Shown here piece by piece: positions 16,484 through 24,774 of a stretch of DNA of 64,000 nt (within the stretch, counting starts at the first letter, position 1; each line of letters opens with the position of its first letter). The translations under genes and the position numbers were made by a program. The DNA is from Pseudomonadota bacterium. Lineage in GTDB: Bacteria > Pseudomonadota > Gammaproteobacteria > Xanthomonadales > Xanthomonadaceae. The stretch lies in contig JAFEEL010000044.1 of the NCBI GenBank assembly GCA_018241125.1, positions 62,001-126,000 on the forward strand, given 5' to 3'. The notes beneath the pieces were generated by a model. It was not told the DNA's origin. It worked only from the letters and a program-made list of their open reading frames with translations, and did no database searches.

Positions 16484-18027
16484 GCCGGCTCCCGGTCGGG
16501 TTCTTGCCGCGCCGGATGCACCTGGTACGTGGTGGTGGCACGCCCGCCGAACAGCGCCTCGGCTTCCGAGCCCGGCGAGCAGCCGTTGCCGAAAGTGAAA
16601 CCGCAGCCGCCGCGTTCGCCGAAGGCGTCGTTGGCGTACTCGCGGTGCGCGGTGGGAATGACGAAGCGGTCTTCGTAGTTGGCGATGGCCAGATACCGAT
16701 ACATCTCTTCGGCCTGCTTCACGCTCAGGCCCACTTGCGTGAGCGCGCTGGTGTCCTCGATGCCGTCGACGTTGCGCGCCCGTCGCCACGCGCGCATGGC
16801 CAAGATGCGTTCGAGCGCGCGAATGACCGGCTCTTCGTCGCCGGCGGTGAGCAGGTTGGCCAGATAGCGCAGCGGGATGCGCAGCGAGCGCACGTCGGGC
16901 AGTTCGCCGTGGCGATCGACCTTGCCGGCGTCGGCGGCCGATTGCACCGGCGACAGCGGCGGCACGTACCACACCATCGGCAGGGTGCGGTATTCGGGGT
17001 GCAGCGGCAGCGCCAGCTTCCAGTCCACCGCCAGCTTGTAGACCGGCGAGGCCTGGGCGGCGTCGATCCAGTTGTCGCGGATGCCTTCGGCGCGCGCCGC
17101 CGCGATCACCTTGGGATCGAACGGGTCGAGGAAGATGTCCAGATGCGCCTGATACAGGTCTTTCTCGGCCGGCGCGTTGGCCGCTTCCTGGATGCGGTCG
17201 GCGTCGTAGAGCATCACGCCGAGGTAGCGGATGCGCCCCACGCAGGTTTCCGAGCACACCGTCGGCTCGCCCATCTCGATGCGCGGGTAGCAGAAGATGC
17301 ACTTCTCGGATTTGCCGGACTTCCAGTTGTAGTAGATCTTCTTGTACGGGCAGCCCGATACGCACATGCGCCAGCCGCGGCACTTGTCCTGATCGATCAG
17401 GACGATGCCGTCTTCCTCGCGCTTGTAGATGGCCCCGGACGGGCACGAGGCCACGCACGCCGGGTTCAGGCAGTGCTCGCACAAGCGCGGTAGGTACATC
17501 ATGAAGGTCTTTTCGAAGGCGCCGTAGATGTCCTTCTGCACGCCTTCGAAGTTGACGTCCTTGCTGCGCTTGGCGAACTCGGTGCCGAGGATTTCTTCCC
17601 AGTTCGGGCCCCAGTGGATCTTCTGCATGCGCTGGCCGGTGATCAGCGAGCGCGGGCGGGCGGTCGGCTGGTGCTCGCCGGACGGCGCCTCGTGCAAGTT
17701 CTGGTAGTCGAAGTCGAACGGCTCGTAGTAGTCGTCGATCTGCGGCAGGTCGGGGTTGGCGAAGATCTTGGCGAGCATGCGCAGGCGGCCGCCGGCCTTG
17801 AGCTGCAACTTGCCCGATGCCGTGCGCACCCAGCCGCCGTTCCACTTGCGCTGGTTTTCCCATTCCTTCGGGTAGCCCACGCCGGGTTTGGTCTCGACGT
17901 TGTTGAACCAGGCGTACTCGACGCCCTCGCGGGAGGTCCAGACGTTCTTGCAGGTGATCGAGCAGGTGTGGCAGCCGATGCACTTGTCGAGGTTGAGCAC
18001 CATGGCGATCTGGGCGCGAACTTTCAT
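16480..18027 (-). CDS. narH: Respiratory nitrate reductase beta subunit (FeS)
   Basis: 515 residues from the ATG at 18027. Four ferredoxin-like cysteine groups are visible: CIGCHTCSITC starting at C16, CEHCLNPACVASCP, CRGWRMCVSGCP (tryptophan in place of a cysteine, the mark of the 3Fe-4S cluster) and CIFCYPRIEMGEPTVCSETC. The protein wires electrons from NarI to NarG at the cytoplasmic face of the membrane. Upstream codons remain open through a heptamer array but encode only the repeats, so I reject them as coding. The 202-bp gap to narG is unusual, since narG and narH normally abut. Confidence 0.97.
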   Translation of the reverse strand: MKVRAQIAMVLNLDKCIGCHTCSITCKNVWTSREGVEYAWFNNVETKPGVGYPKEWENQRKWNGGWVRTASGKLQLKAGGRLRMLAKIFANPDLPQIDDYYEPFDFDYQNLHEAPSGEHQPTARPRSLITGQRMQKIHWGPNWEEILGTEFAKRSKDVNFEGVQKDIYGAFEKTFMMYLPRLCEHCLNPACVASCPSGAIYKREEDGIVLIDQDKCRGWRMCVSGCPYKKIYYNWKSGKSEKCIFCYPRIEMGEPTVCSETCVGRIRYLGVMLYDADRIQEAANAPAEKDLYQAHLDIFLDPFDPKVIAAARAEGIRDNWIDAAQASPVYKLAVDWKLALPLHPEYRTLPMVWYVPPLSPVQSAADAGKVDRHGELPDVRSLRIPLRYLANLLTAGDEEPVIRALERILAMRAWRRARNVDGIEDTSALTQVGLSVKQAEEMYRYLAIANYEDRFVIPTAHREYANDAFGERGGCGFTFGNGCSPGSEAEALFGGRATTTYQVHPARQEPDREPA

Positions 18028-18058
18028 GACGGCTCCGGTGGAACGAAATGGGTGAAGC

Positions 18059-18228
18059 GGGACTCGGGACTCGGGACTCGGGAAGCGGGAAGCGGGAAGC
18101 GGGACTCGGGAAGCGGGACTCGGGAAGCGTGGCTCGGGACTCGGGACTCGGGACTCGGGAAGCGAAAAACGGAAAACGGAAAACGGAAAACGGAAAACGG
18201 AAAACGGAAAACGGAAAACGGAAAACGT
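18059..18228. repeat. Two abutting heptamer arrays between narG and narH
   Basis: Block one (18059 to about 18161) mixes GGGACTC and GGGAAGC heptamers in strings of two or three. Block two (18166-18228) has eight perfect AAAACGG units followed by AAAACGT. Together they fill the 202-bp narG-narH spacer. In the nar mRNA, which runs on the minus strand, the segment would read as repeated CCGTTTT then GAGTCCC/GCTTCCC. No stem with a T-run is formed, so it is not a classic terminator. Confidence 0.92.
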
Positions 18229-18229
18229 C

Positions 18230-21200
18230 TCAGGTCGTTCCCGCCTCGACGTCGGCCGGCACCGGCTCACCATCGTGCCACTCGACCTTGCGCATCTTGC
18301 GCACGATCACCAGCTCGTCGCGGTTGGATCCGATGGTGCCGTAGTAGTTGAAGCCATAGGCGAACTGCGCGTAGCTGCCGATCATGTGCGTGGGCTTGAC
18401 CACCACCCGGGTGACCGAGTTGTGGATGCCGCCGCGGGTGCCGGTGATCTCCGATCCGGGCGTGTTGATGATGCGTTCTTGCGCGTGGTACATCATGGCG
18501 ATGCCCGGCATCATGCGCTGGCTCACCACGGCGCGGGCGGCGATCGCGCCGTTGACGTTGAACAGGTCGATCCAGTCGTTGTCCTCGATGCCCGCTTCGC
18601 GCGCATCGGTCTCGCTGATCCACACGATCGGCCCGCCGCGCGAGAGCGTCTGCATGATCAGGTTGTCGGAGTAGGTGCTGTGGATGCCCCACTTCTGGTG
18701 CGGGGTGATCCAGTTGAGCACGATCTCCTTGTGCCCGTTGGGCTTGGCGCCGAGCATCGGGGCGATGGTCTTGGTGTCCACCGGCGGGCGGTAGGCCATG
18801 AAGCCCTCGCCGAAGGCGCGCATCCATTCGTGATCCATGTAGAACTGCTGGCGACCGGTCAGCGTGCGCCACGGGATCAGCTCGTGCACGTTGGTGTAGC
18901 CGGCGTTGTAGCTGACGTGGTCATCCTCCAGCCCCGACCAGATCGGCGAGGAGATGATCTTGCGCGGCTGCGCCTGGATGTCGCGGAAGCGGATCGCCTC
19001 GTGTTCCTTGCCCACCGCCAGATGGGTGTGGTCGCGCCCGGTGAAGGTGCCCAGCGACTCCCACGCCTTCACCGCGACGTGGCCGTTGGTCTCCGGCGCC
19101 AGATGCAGCACCACCTCGCAGGCGTCGATGGCCGAAACGATCTGCGGCCGGCCCTTGCTGATGCCTTCTTCGACCACTTCATGGTTGAGCTTGCCGAGGA
19201 AGGCGACCTCGTCGCGCGTATCCCACTGCATGCCCTTGCCGCCGTTGCCCAGTTTGTCCAGCAGTGGCCCCAGCGAGGTGAACTTCTTGTACAAGTTGGG
19301 GTAGTCGCGCTCGACCACCGCCATGGCCGGCATGGTCTTGCCGGGGATGGGCTCGCACTCGCCTTTTTTCCAGTCGCGCACGTCCAGCGGCATCGACAGT
19401 TCGTTCGGGGTGTCGTGCAGGGTGGGCGAGAGCACCAGATCCTTGACCACGCCGAGCACGCCCGGCGCCATCGCGCTGACCGTGCGGGCGATGCCCTTGA
19501 AGATGTCCCAGTCGCTGCGCGCCTCCCACGCCGGATCCACCGCCTTGGACAGCGGGTGGATGAACGGGTGCATGTCGGAGGTGTTGAGGTCGTTCTTCTC
19601 GTACCAGGTCGCGGTCGGCAGCACCACGTCCGAATACAGCGCGGTGGTGCACATGCGGAAGTCGAGGGTGACCAGCAGGTCGAGCTTGCCTTCGGGCGTT
19701 GGATCGCGCCATTTGATCTCTGCGGGCTTGGGCGCGCCGCGCTCGCCCAGGTCCTTGCCCTGCAAGCCGTGGCGGGTGCCGAGCATGTGCCGCAGCATGT
19801 ACTCGTGGCCCTTGCCCGAGGAACCCAGCAGGTTGGAGCGCCACACGAACATGTTGCGCGGGAAGTTCTGCGGCGCGTCGGGGTCGGCGAAGGCGAAATC
19901 CAGCGTGCCTTGCTTGAACTGCGCCAGCGCGTAGTCCACCGGCGCCATCCCGGCCGCTTCGGCCTCGCGTACCACCTTGAGCGGGTTGCGGTCGAGCTGC
20001 GGGGCGCACGGCAGCCAGCCCATGCGCACCGCGCGCAGGTTGAAGTCGGCCATCGAACCGCCGTATTTCTTGGGATCGGCCAGCGGCGACAGCAGTTCAT
20101 CCACGCCGACCTTTTCGTAGCGCCACTGATCGGTGTTGAAGTAGTAGTACGAGGTGCCGTTCATCTGCCGCGGTGGGCGGTTCCAGTCCAGCGCGAAGGT
20201 CAGCGGCAGCCAGCCGGTCTGCGGGCGCAGTTTTTCCTGACCCACGTAATGCGCCCAGCCGCCGCCGGTCTGGCCCACGCAGCCGCACATCACCAGCATG
20301 TTGATCAGCCCGCGATAGTTCATGTCGCAGTGGTACCAGTGGTTCATGCCGGCACCGACGATGATCATCGAGCGGCCTCGGGTCTTGTCGGCGTTGCGCG
20401 CGAACTCGCGGGCGATGCGGATCACCTGATCGCGCGGCACGCCGGTGATCTTTTCCTGCCACGCCGGGGTGCCGGGCACGTTGTCGTCGTAGCTGGCCGC
20501 GACGTTGGCGCCGCCGAAGCCGCGATCCACGCCGTACTGCGCCATCAGCAGGTCGTACACGGTGGCGACCGCCCACTGCTTGCCGTCGGCCAGTTGCAGG
20601 TGACGCACCGGCACGTTGCGTTCGAGGATGGAATCGAACTTCGCGGCGGTCCAGTGCTCGTGCTCGACGCCGCCGAAGTACGGGAAGCTCACCGCCTCGA
20701 CGCCGTCATTGGCGTCTTTCAGGCTCAGGCGCAGCTTGGTGTCGCGGCCGGCGCTGTCTTTTTCCTCGATGTTCCACTTGCCCTTTTCGCCCCAGCGGAA
20801 GCCCACCGAGCCGTTGGGCACGCTCATCTGCCCGGTGTTTTCATCGAACGCCAGCGTCTTCCATTCCGGATTGTTGCTCTCGCCCAGCCCGCCCAGGTCG
20901 GACGCGCGCAGGTAGCGCTCGGCGACCAGTCGCCCGTCGGCGCGCTTTTCCAGGCGCACCAGCAAGGGCATGTCCGAATACTGGCGGCAGTAATCGACGA
21001 AATACGCCGACGGGTGGTCGACGTGGAACTCCTTGAGGATCACGTGCCCGAAGGCGAATGCCAGCGCCGCATCGGTGCCCTGCTTGGGGTGCAGCCAGTT
21101 GTCGCACAGCTTGGCGACTTCGGAGTAATCCGGGGTGATGGCCACCGTCTTGGTGCCGTTGTAACGCGCCTCGGTGAAGAAGTGCGCGTCGGGCGTGCGC

Positions 21201-21976
21201 GTCTGCGGCACGTTGCTGCCCCAGGCGATGATGTAGCGGCTGTTGTACCAGTCGGCCGACTCGGGCACGTCGGTCTGCTCGCCCCACACCTGCGGCGAGG
21301 ACGGCGGCAGGTCGCAGTACCAGTCGTAGAAGCTCAGGCACACCCCGCCCAGCAGCGAGAGGTAGCGCGCGCCGGAGGCGTAGGAGATCATCGACATCGC
21401 CGGGATCGGCGAGAAGCCGATCACCCGATCCGGCCCATAGGTCTTGACCGTGTACAAGTTGGCGGCGGCGACGATTTCGTTGGCTTCGTCCCAGTGCACG
21501 CGCACGAAGCCGCCCATGCCGCGCTTGGTCTTGTATTGCTTCGTCTTGGCCGGATCCTCGACGATGCTGCCCCAGGCATCCACCGGGGACTTGTCCTTGC
21601 GCGCCTCGCGCCACAGGCGCAGCAACTGGCTGCGCACCAGCGGATATTTCAGGCGGTTGGCGCTGTACAGGTACCACGAATAGCTGGCCCCGCGCGGACA
21701 GCCGCGCGGCTCGTGGTTGGGTAGGTCCGGGCGGGTGCGCGGGTAGTCGGTCTGCTGGGTTTCCCACGTCACCAGCCCGTTCTTGACGTATACCTTCCAG
21801 CTGCACGAGCCGGTGCAGTTCACCCCGTGCGTGGAGCGCACGATCTTGTCGTACTGCCAGCGCCGCCGGTAGCTGTCTTCCCACGAGCGATCCTGGGTGC
21901 GGGTGACGCCGTGACCGTCGGAAAAGTCCTCGTCGGCGGTCTTGAAGAAGTTGAGGCGGTCGAGGAAATAGCTCAT
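18230..21976 (-). CDS. narG: Respiratory nitrate reductase alpha subunit (molybdopterin)
   Basis: 1248 residues, full length. The FS0 cluster ligands are H50, C54, C58 and C93 (STHGVNCTGSCSW and RGCPRGAS). The FYDWYCDLPP segment near 216-225, which carries the aspartate molybdenum ligand in the E. coli enzyme, is intact, as is GRSMIIVGAGMNHWYHCDMN. It reduces nitrate to nitrite at a Mo-bisMGD centre on the cytoplasmic side. Similarity to E. coli NarG is high over the whole length. A probable FNR-type box (22057-22070) and a -10 hexamer lie 50-95 bp upstream. It is the first gene of narGHJI-ppiC. Confidence 0.98.
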   Translation of the reverse strand: MSYFLDRLNFFKTADEDFSDGHGVTRTQDRSWEDSYRRRWQYDKIVRSTHGVNCTGSCSWKVYVKNGLVTWETQQTDYPRTRPDLPNHEPRGCPRGASYSWYLYSANRLKYPLVRSQLLRLWREARKDKSPVDAWGSIVEDPAKTKQYKTKRGMGGFVRVHWDEANEIVAAANLYTVKTYGPDRVIGFSPIPAMSMISYASGARYLSLLGGVCLSFYDWYCDLPPSSPQVWGEQTDVPESADWYNSRYIIAWGSNVPQTRTPDAHFFTEARYNGTKTVAITPDYSEVAKLCDNWLHPKQGTDAALAFAFGHVILKEFHVDHPSAYFVDYCRQYSDMPLLVRLEKRADGRLVAERYLRASDLGGLGESNNPEWKTLAFDENTGQMSVPNGSVGFRWGEKGKWNIEEKDSAGRDTKLRLSLKDANDGVEAVSFPYFGGVEHEHWTAAKFDSILERNVPVRHLQLADGKQWAVATVYDLLMAQYGVDRGFGGANVAASYDDNVPGTPAWQEKITGVPRDQVIRIAREFARNADKTRGRSMIIVGAGMNHWYHCDMNYRGLINMLVMCGCVGQTGGGWAHYVGQEKLRPQTGWLPLTFALDWNRPPRQMNGTSYYYFNTDQWRYEKVGVDELLSPLADPKKYGGSMADFNLRAVRMGWLPCAPQLDRNPLKVVREAEAAGMAPVDYALAQFKQGTLDFAFADPDAPQNFPRNMFVWRSNLLGSSGKGHEYMLRHMLGTRHGLQGKDLGERGAPKPAEIKWRDPTPEGKLDLLVTLDFRMCTTALYSDVVLPTATWYEKNDLNTSDMHPFIHPLSKAVDPAWEARSDWDIFKGIARTVSAMAPGVLGVVKDLVLSPTLHDTPNELSMPLDVRDWKKGECEPIPGKTMPAMAVVERDYPNLYKKFTSLGPLLDKLGNGGKGMQWDTRDEVAFLGKLNHEVVEEGISKGRPQIVSAIDACEVVLHLAPETNGHVAVKAWESLGTFTGRDHTHLAVGKEHEAIRFRDIQAQPRKIISSPIWSGLEDDHVSYNAGYTNVHELIPWRTLTGRQQFYMDHEWMRAFGEGFMAYRPPVDTKTIAPMLGAKPNGHKEIVLNWITPHQKWGIHSTYSDNLIMQTLSRGGPIVWISETDAREAGIEDNDWIDLFNVNGAIAARAVVSQRMMPGIAMMYHAQERIINTPGSEITGTRGGIHNSVTRVVVKPTHMIGSYAQFAYGFNYYGTIGSNRDELVIVRKMRKVEWHDGEPVPADVEAGTT

Positions 21977-22028
21977 CGGGGGTCGCCCTTGGCAAGTGGA
22001 AGTGAAGTGACGGCGGCGCTCGGGCGGA

Positions 22029-22070
22029 ACCTTATCCGGGCCGGCGTGCGCCGATGCTGATCTGCGTCAA
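22029..22070 (-). promoter_or_regulatory. Probable FNR/Anr-activated promoter of narG
   Basis: On the plus strand CTGAT-CTGC-GTCAA (22057-22070) keeps one good half site of the FNR consensus TTGAT-N4-ATCAA and one weaker half. On the minus strand TAAGGT (22034 to 22029) is centred 32 bp away, the spacing of a class II FNR promoter. It would give a leader of roughly 45 nt to narG. The box overlaps the 3' end of the preceding gene. Match quality is moderate. Confidence 0.5.
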
Positions 22071-22468
22071 CTGCGCGTGGCACGCGAATCGGCATCGAGG
22101 TTGACGGCGTCGACAGCATCGGCAATGGGTCTGGGGCCCGCTCGGCGCCGCGCGCCGCGCAAGCGGACACTATCGCGCACGTCCACCGCGAAGTCCAAGC
22201 GCGGGCCGTCGACGATGTCGAATGACAACGATTCGCGACGGGGCAGGGTGGCGACGTAGGCATCCAATCGCGCCCGATCCAGACGCACCGACCACACGCC
22301 AGCTCTGGCGGTGAAAGCAAAGCCCTCGCCCAACCGCACCACCGCGTCGAGCAAGGTACAGCCGGCGATGACGGGCGCCAGACGCAAGGTTGCGCCGGCC
22401 TCCAGCTTGGCCAGTTCGGCCTCGTCGATGCGCACGCGCAGGTGATCGGGGGCGATTTGCAGTTTCAT
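22067..22468 (-). CDS. Conserved hypothetical protein between moaA and narG
   Basis: 133 residues. MKLQIAPDHLRVRIDEAELA, KLEAGATLRLAPVI and GWSVRLDRARL-type beta-strand patterns recall the small DUF7009-like family of unknown function. No signal peptide, cysteine motif or membrane segment. The C-terminus is arginine- and alanine-rich and looks disordered. It sits downstream of moaA across a repeat-filled gap, and its stop overlaps the likely narG FNR box. A role in nitrate respiration is suggested only by position. It lacks the terminal GG of MoaD. Confidence 0.6.
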   Translation of the reverse strand: MKLQIAPDHLRVRIDEAELAKLEAGATLRLAPVIAGCTLLDAVVRLGEGFAFTARAGVWSVRLDRARLDAYVATLPRRESLSFDIVDGPRLDFAVDVRDSVRLRGARRRAGPRPIADAVDAVNLDADSRATRS

Positions 22469-22483
22469 GGGCAGGGAGGGAGC

Positions 22484-22546
22484 GGGGGCGAGGGGCGAGG
22501 GGCGAGGGAGCAGGGGCGAGGGGCCAGGGGCGAGGGGCGAGGGGCG
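22484..22546. repeat. AGGGGCG heptamer array between moaA and the unknown gene
   Basis: Nine heptamers, mostly AGGGGCG with variants GGGGGCG, AGGGAGC and AGGGGCC, occupy the start of the 138-bp gap. It is the fourth heptamer array in this window, all placed directly next to a gene end. Confidence 0.85.
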
Positions 22547-22561
22547 GGGGCTGCTGCAACC

Positions 22562-22585
22562 CCTTCCCCCGCTGGCGGGGGAAGG
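22562..22585. repeat. Perfect 11-bp stem-loop downstream of moaA
   Basis: CCTTCCCCCGC and GCGGGGGAAGG pair across a TG loop, 21 bp after the moaA stop on the minus strand. It could slow or end moaA transcription, but neither strand has a clear T-run (AACCCC on one side, TTGGG on the other). The sequence resembles the G/C hairpins that flank the DUF559 gene. Confidence 0.55.
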
Positions 22586-22606
22586 TTGGGATGGGGGTTT
22601 TGGGCG

Positions 22607-23590
22607 TTATCCGCCGATCGAGGCCAGGTGCGGGGTCAGGCCGGTCAACCCCGCGTGCAGGCCGTGCCCGGCCGCCTTCAGGCCGAGTTGGCTGAGCAGG
22701 TGGGCCTGCAGCACGTCCGGGTCGGAGTCGGCCTGCAGCAGCGGCCGCAGCGGGATACCGAGGTTGCCGAACAGGCACAGGCGCAAGTCGCCGCGGGCGG
22801 TCACCCGCAGGCGGTTGCAGCCGGCGCAGAAGTCCTTGGAATACGGGGCGATGATGCCGATGCGTCCGCGGTAATCGGGGTGCGCGTACTCGCGCGCCGG
22901 GCCGGCGTTGGGGCCGCGCTCGCGCAGGCGCCAGCCTTGCGCCGACAAGGCCTCTTCCAGCCCCTGCGCGCGCAGGTGGTGGCGTTGGAAATACTCGCCA
23001 TTGGTGCCGGTACGCATCAGTTCGATGAAGCGCACCGCCAGCGGCCGCTCGCGCAGGTAATCCAGCCACTGCGGCAGTTGTTCGTCGTTCAACCCGCGCA
23101 GCAACACCGCATTGAGCTTGAGGGTGGGGAAACCATCGGCCAGCGCGTCGTCGATTCCCGCCAGGATGTCGTGCAGGCGGTCGTGCCCGGTGATGGCCGC
23201 GAAACGCTGCCGATTCAGCGCGTCCACGCTGACGTTCAGCGCGTTCAGGCCGGCCTGCCTCCAGCTTGCCCAGCGCTTGCGCAGCAGGCAGCCGTTGGTG
23301 GTCATGGCCAGCGTTTGGATACCCGCAATGGCCGCAGCGGCGGCGATGATTTCCGGCAAATCGCGGCGCAACGTCGGCTCGCCGCCGGTCAGGCGCAGCT
23401 TGCGCAGGCCCACGCCGGAAAAAGCGCGCAGCAGGCGCTCGATCTCGTCCACGCGCAGCGGCGCCGGCGCCCCGGGCGCGGCCACATAGCCATTGGGCAG
23501 GCAATAGCTGCAACTGAAGTTGCACGCCTCGATCACCGACAGGCGCAGATACGGGAAGCGACGGCCGAAGCGGTCGACCAATTCGGTCAT
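22607..23590 (-). CDS. moaA: GTP 3',8-cyclase, molybdenum cofactor biosynthesis
   Basis: 327 residues. Radical SAM cluster cysteines C23, C27 and C30 lie in IEACNFSCSYCLPNG. The second 4Fe-4S cluster motif is CAGCNRLRVTARGDLRLCLFG-like near residues 245-265, and the C-terminal IGG is the GG tail needed for activity. With MoaC it converts GTP to cyclic pyranopterin monophosphate, the first step to the cofactor NarG needs. Transcription probably starts from the FNR-type promoter at 23614-23655, shared in a divergent region with ubiU. Other moa genes are not in the window. Confidence 0.96.
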   Translation of the reverse strand: MTELVDRFGRRFPYLRLSVIEACNFSCSYCLPNGYVAAPGAPAPLRVDEIERLLRAFSGVGLRKLRLTGGEPTLRRDLPEIIAAAAAIAGIQTLAMTTNGCLLRKRWASWRQAGLNALNVSVDALNRQRFAAITGHDRLHDILAGIDDALADGFPTLKLNAVLLRGLNDEQLPQWLDYLRERPLAVRFIELMRTGTNGEYFQRHHLRAQGLEEALSAQGWRLRERGPNAGPAREYAHPDYRGRIGIIAPYSKDFCAGCNRLRVTARGDLRLCLFGNLGIPLRPLLQADSDPDVLQAHLLSQLGLKAAGHGLHAGLTGLTPHLASIGG

Positions 23591-23613
23591 GGGCAGTCCT
23601 TGCGGGCCTGGGC

Positions 23614-23655
23614 ATGCTAACCGCGCGTGTCGGCCGCCTCCTTGAGGCAGGTCAA
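23614..23655 (-). promoter_or_regulatory. FNR/Anr-type promoter for moaA
   Basis: TTGAG-GCAG-GTCAA at 23642-23655 has perfect TTGA-N6-TCAA ends. On the minus strand TAGCAT (23619 to 23614) is centred exactly 32 bp away, as in class II FNR promoters, leaving a leader of about 17 nt before the moaA ATG at 23590. Confidence 0.7.
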
Positions 23656-23694
23656 GGACGCCGCCTGCACGCTGGCCGTGCGATCGCCGCGCGG

Positions 23695-23708
23695 GTGATC
23701 CAGATCAA
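23695..23708 (+). promoter_or_regulatory. FNR/Anr-type box for ubiU-ubiV
   Basis: GTGAT-CCAG-ATCAA differs from TTGAT-N4-ATCAA at the first base only. A weak -10 (GACCAT, 23731-23736) is centred 32 bp downstream, giving a leader of about 20 nt to ubiU at 23764. Together with the box at 23642 each divergent gene would own one site. Confidence 0.6.
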
Positions 23709-23763
23709 GGCCCGGGGGCGCCGATGCCGCGACCATGCCCGGATGGTGGCAGTGGAGGCGCGC

Positions 23764-24762
23764 ATGCATCTGGTTTGTCCGGCTGGCAATCTGCCGGCGT
23801 TGATCGCTGCGGTCGACCACGGCGCCGATGCGGTGTATGTGGGGTTTCGCGACCAGACCAACGCCCGCGCCTTTCCTGGACTCAACTTCGGCGACGACGA
23901 CCTGCGCCGCGGCGTGCACTACGCGCATGCGCGCGGTCGCAAGGTCTATCTGGCGCTCAACACTTATCCGGAGTCCGTGCGTCTACCGGAGTGGGAAGCG
24001 GCGGTGGATCGCGCTGCCGCACTGCGCATCGATGCGATCATCGCCGCCGACATGGCGGTGCTCGACTACGCCGCGCGCACCCACCCGCAGATGCCCCGGC
24101 ACTTGTCGGTGCAAGGTTCGGCCACCACCCAGGCGGCGCTGCGCTATTACGTCGAGCGCTTCGGCATCGCCCGCGCGGTGCTGCCGCGGGTGCTGGCGAT
24201 CGGGCAGGTCGAGCGCCTGTGCGAGAACGCACCGGTGCCGCTGGAAGTGTTCGCGTTCGGCAGCCTGTGCATCATGGTGGAAGGCCGCTGCCAGTTGTCC
24301 AGCTATGTCACCGGCGCCTCGCCCAACCGGCACGGCGTGTGCTCGCCGGCGAAGTTCGTGCGCTGGGAGGAAGGCGCGGACGGCCAGCGCACGGTGCGCC
24401 TGAACGGGGTGCTGATGGATCGCTACGCGCCCGGCGAGCCGGCCGGTTATCCGACCGTGTGCAAGGGCCGCTTCGATGTCGCTGGCGAGGTCTTCCATGC
24501 ACTGGAAGAACCGACCAGCCTCAATACTCTGGAACTGCTGCCGCGGCTGGCGCGCGCCGGCGTGGCCGCGCTCAAGATCGAAGGCCGCCAGCGCGGCGTG
24601 GCCTATGTGTCCTCGGTGACGCGGGTGTGGCGGCAGGCCATCGATGCGCTCGAACGCCAACCCGAGGGCTGGGGCGTGCGCGCCGACTGGCAAGCGACGC
24701 TGGGCGCGCATGCCGAAGGGCACCAGACCACGCTGGGCCCCTACCACCGCAGTTGGCACTGA
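23764..24762 (+). CDS. ubiU: O2-independent ubiquinone hydroxylation protein UbiU (U32 peptidase family)
   Basis: 332 residues from the ATG at 23764, matching the family length; longer in-frame starts would cover the FNR box. The four 4Fe-4S ligands known from E. coli are placed almost identically: C169 and C176 (GSLCIMVEGRCQLS), C193 (RHGVCSPAKF) and C233 (PTVCKGRFDV). The N-terminus MHLVCPAGNLPALIAAVDHG is typical. UbiU works as a heterodimer with UbiV to hydroxylate ubiquinone precursors anaerobically, using prephenate as oxygen donor in E. coli. UbiV follows after 12 bp. This supports nitrate respiration on ubiquinol. Confidence 0.95.
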   Translation: MHLVCPAGNLPALIAAVDHGADAVYVGFRDQTNARAFPGLNFGDDDLRRGVHYAHARGRKVYLALNTYPESVRLPEWEAAVDRAAALRIDAIIAADMAVLDYAARTHPQMPRHLSVQGSATTQAALRYYVERFGIARAVLPRVLAIGQVERLCENAPVPLEVFAFGSLCIMVEGRCQLSSYVTGASPNRHGVCSPAKFVRWEEGADGQRTVRLNGVLMDRYAPGEPAGYPTVCKGRFDVAGEVFHALEEPTSLNTLELLPRLARAGVAALKIEGRQRGVAYVSSVTRVWRQAIDALERQPEGWGVRADWQATLGAHAEGHQTTLGPYHRSWH

Positions 24763-24774
24763 GCGGAACTTCCG

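Noticed and set aside
18275-21724. 1149-codon plus-strand open frame opposite narG
   Set aside because: Antisense shadow of a highly conserved narG; composition is V/H/R/A-rich and lacks motifs.
22067-22468. The small gene before narG as MoaD or MoaE
   Set aside because: It lacks the terminal GG of MoaD and the conserved lysine pattern of MoaE; kept as hypothetical.
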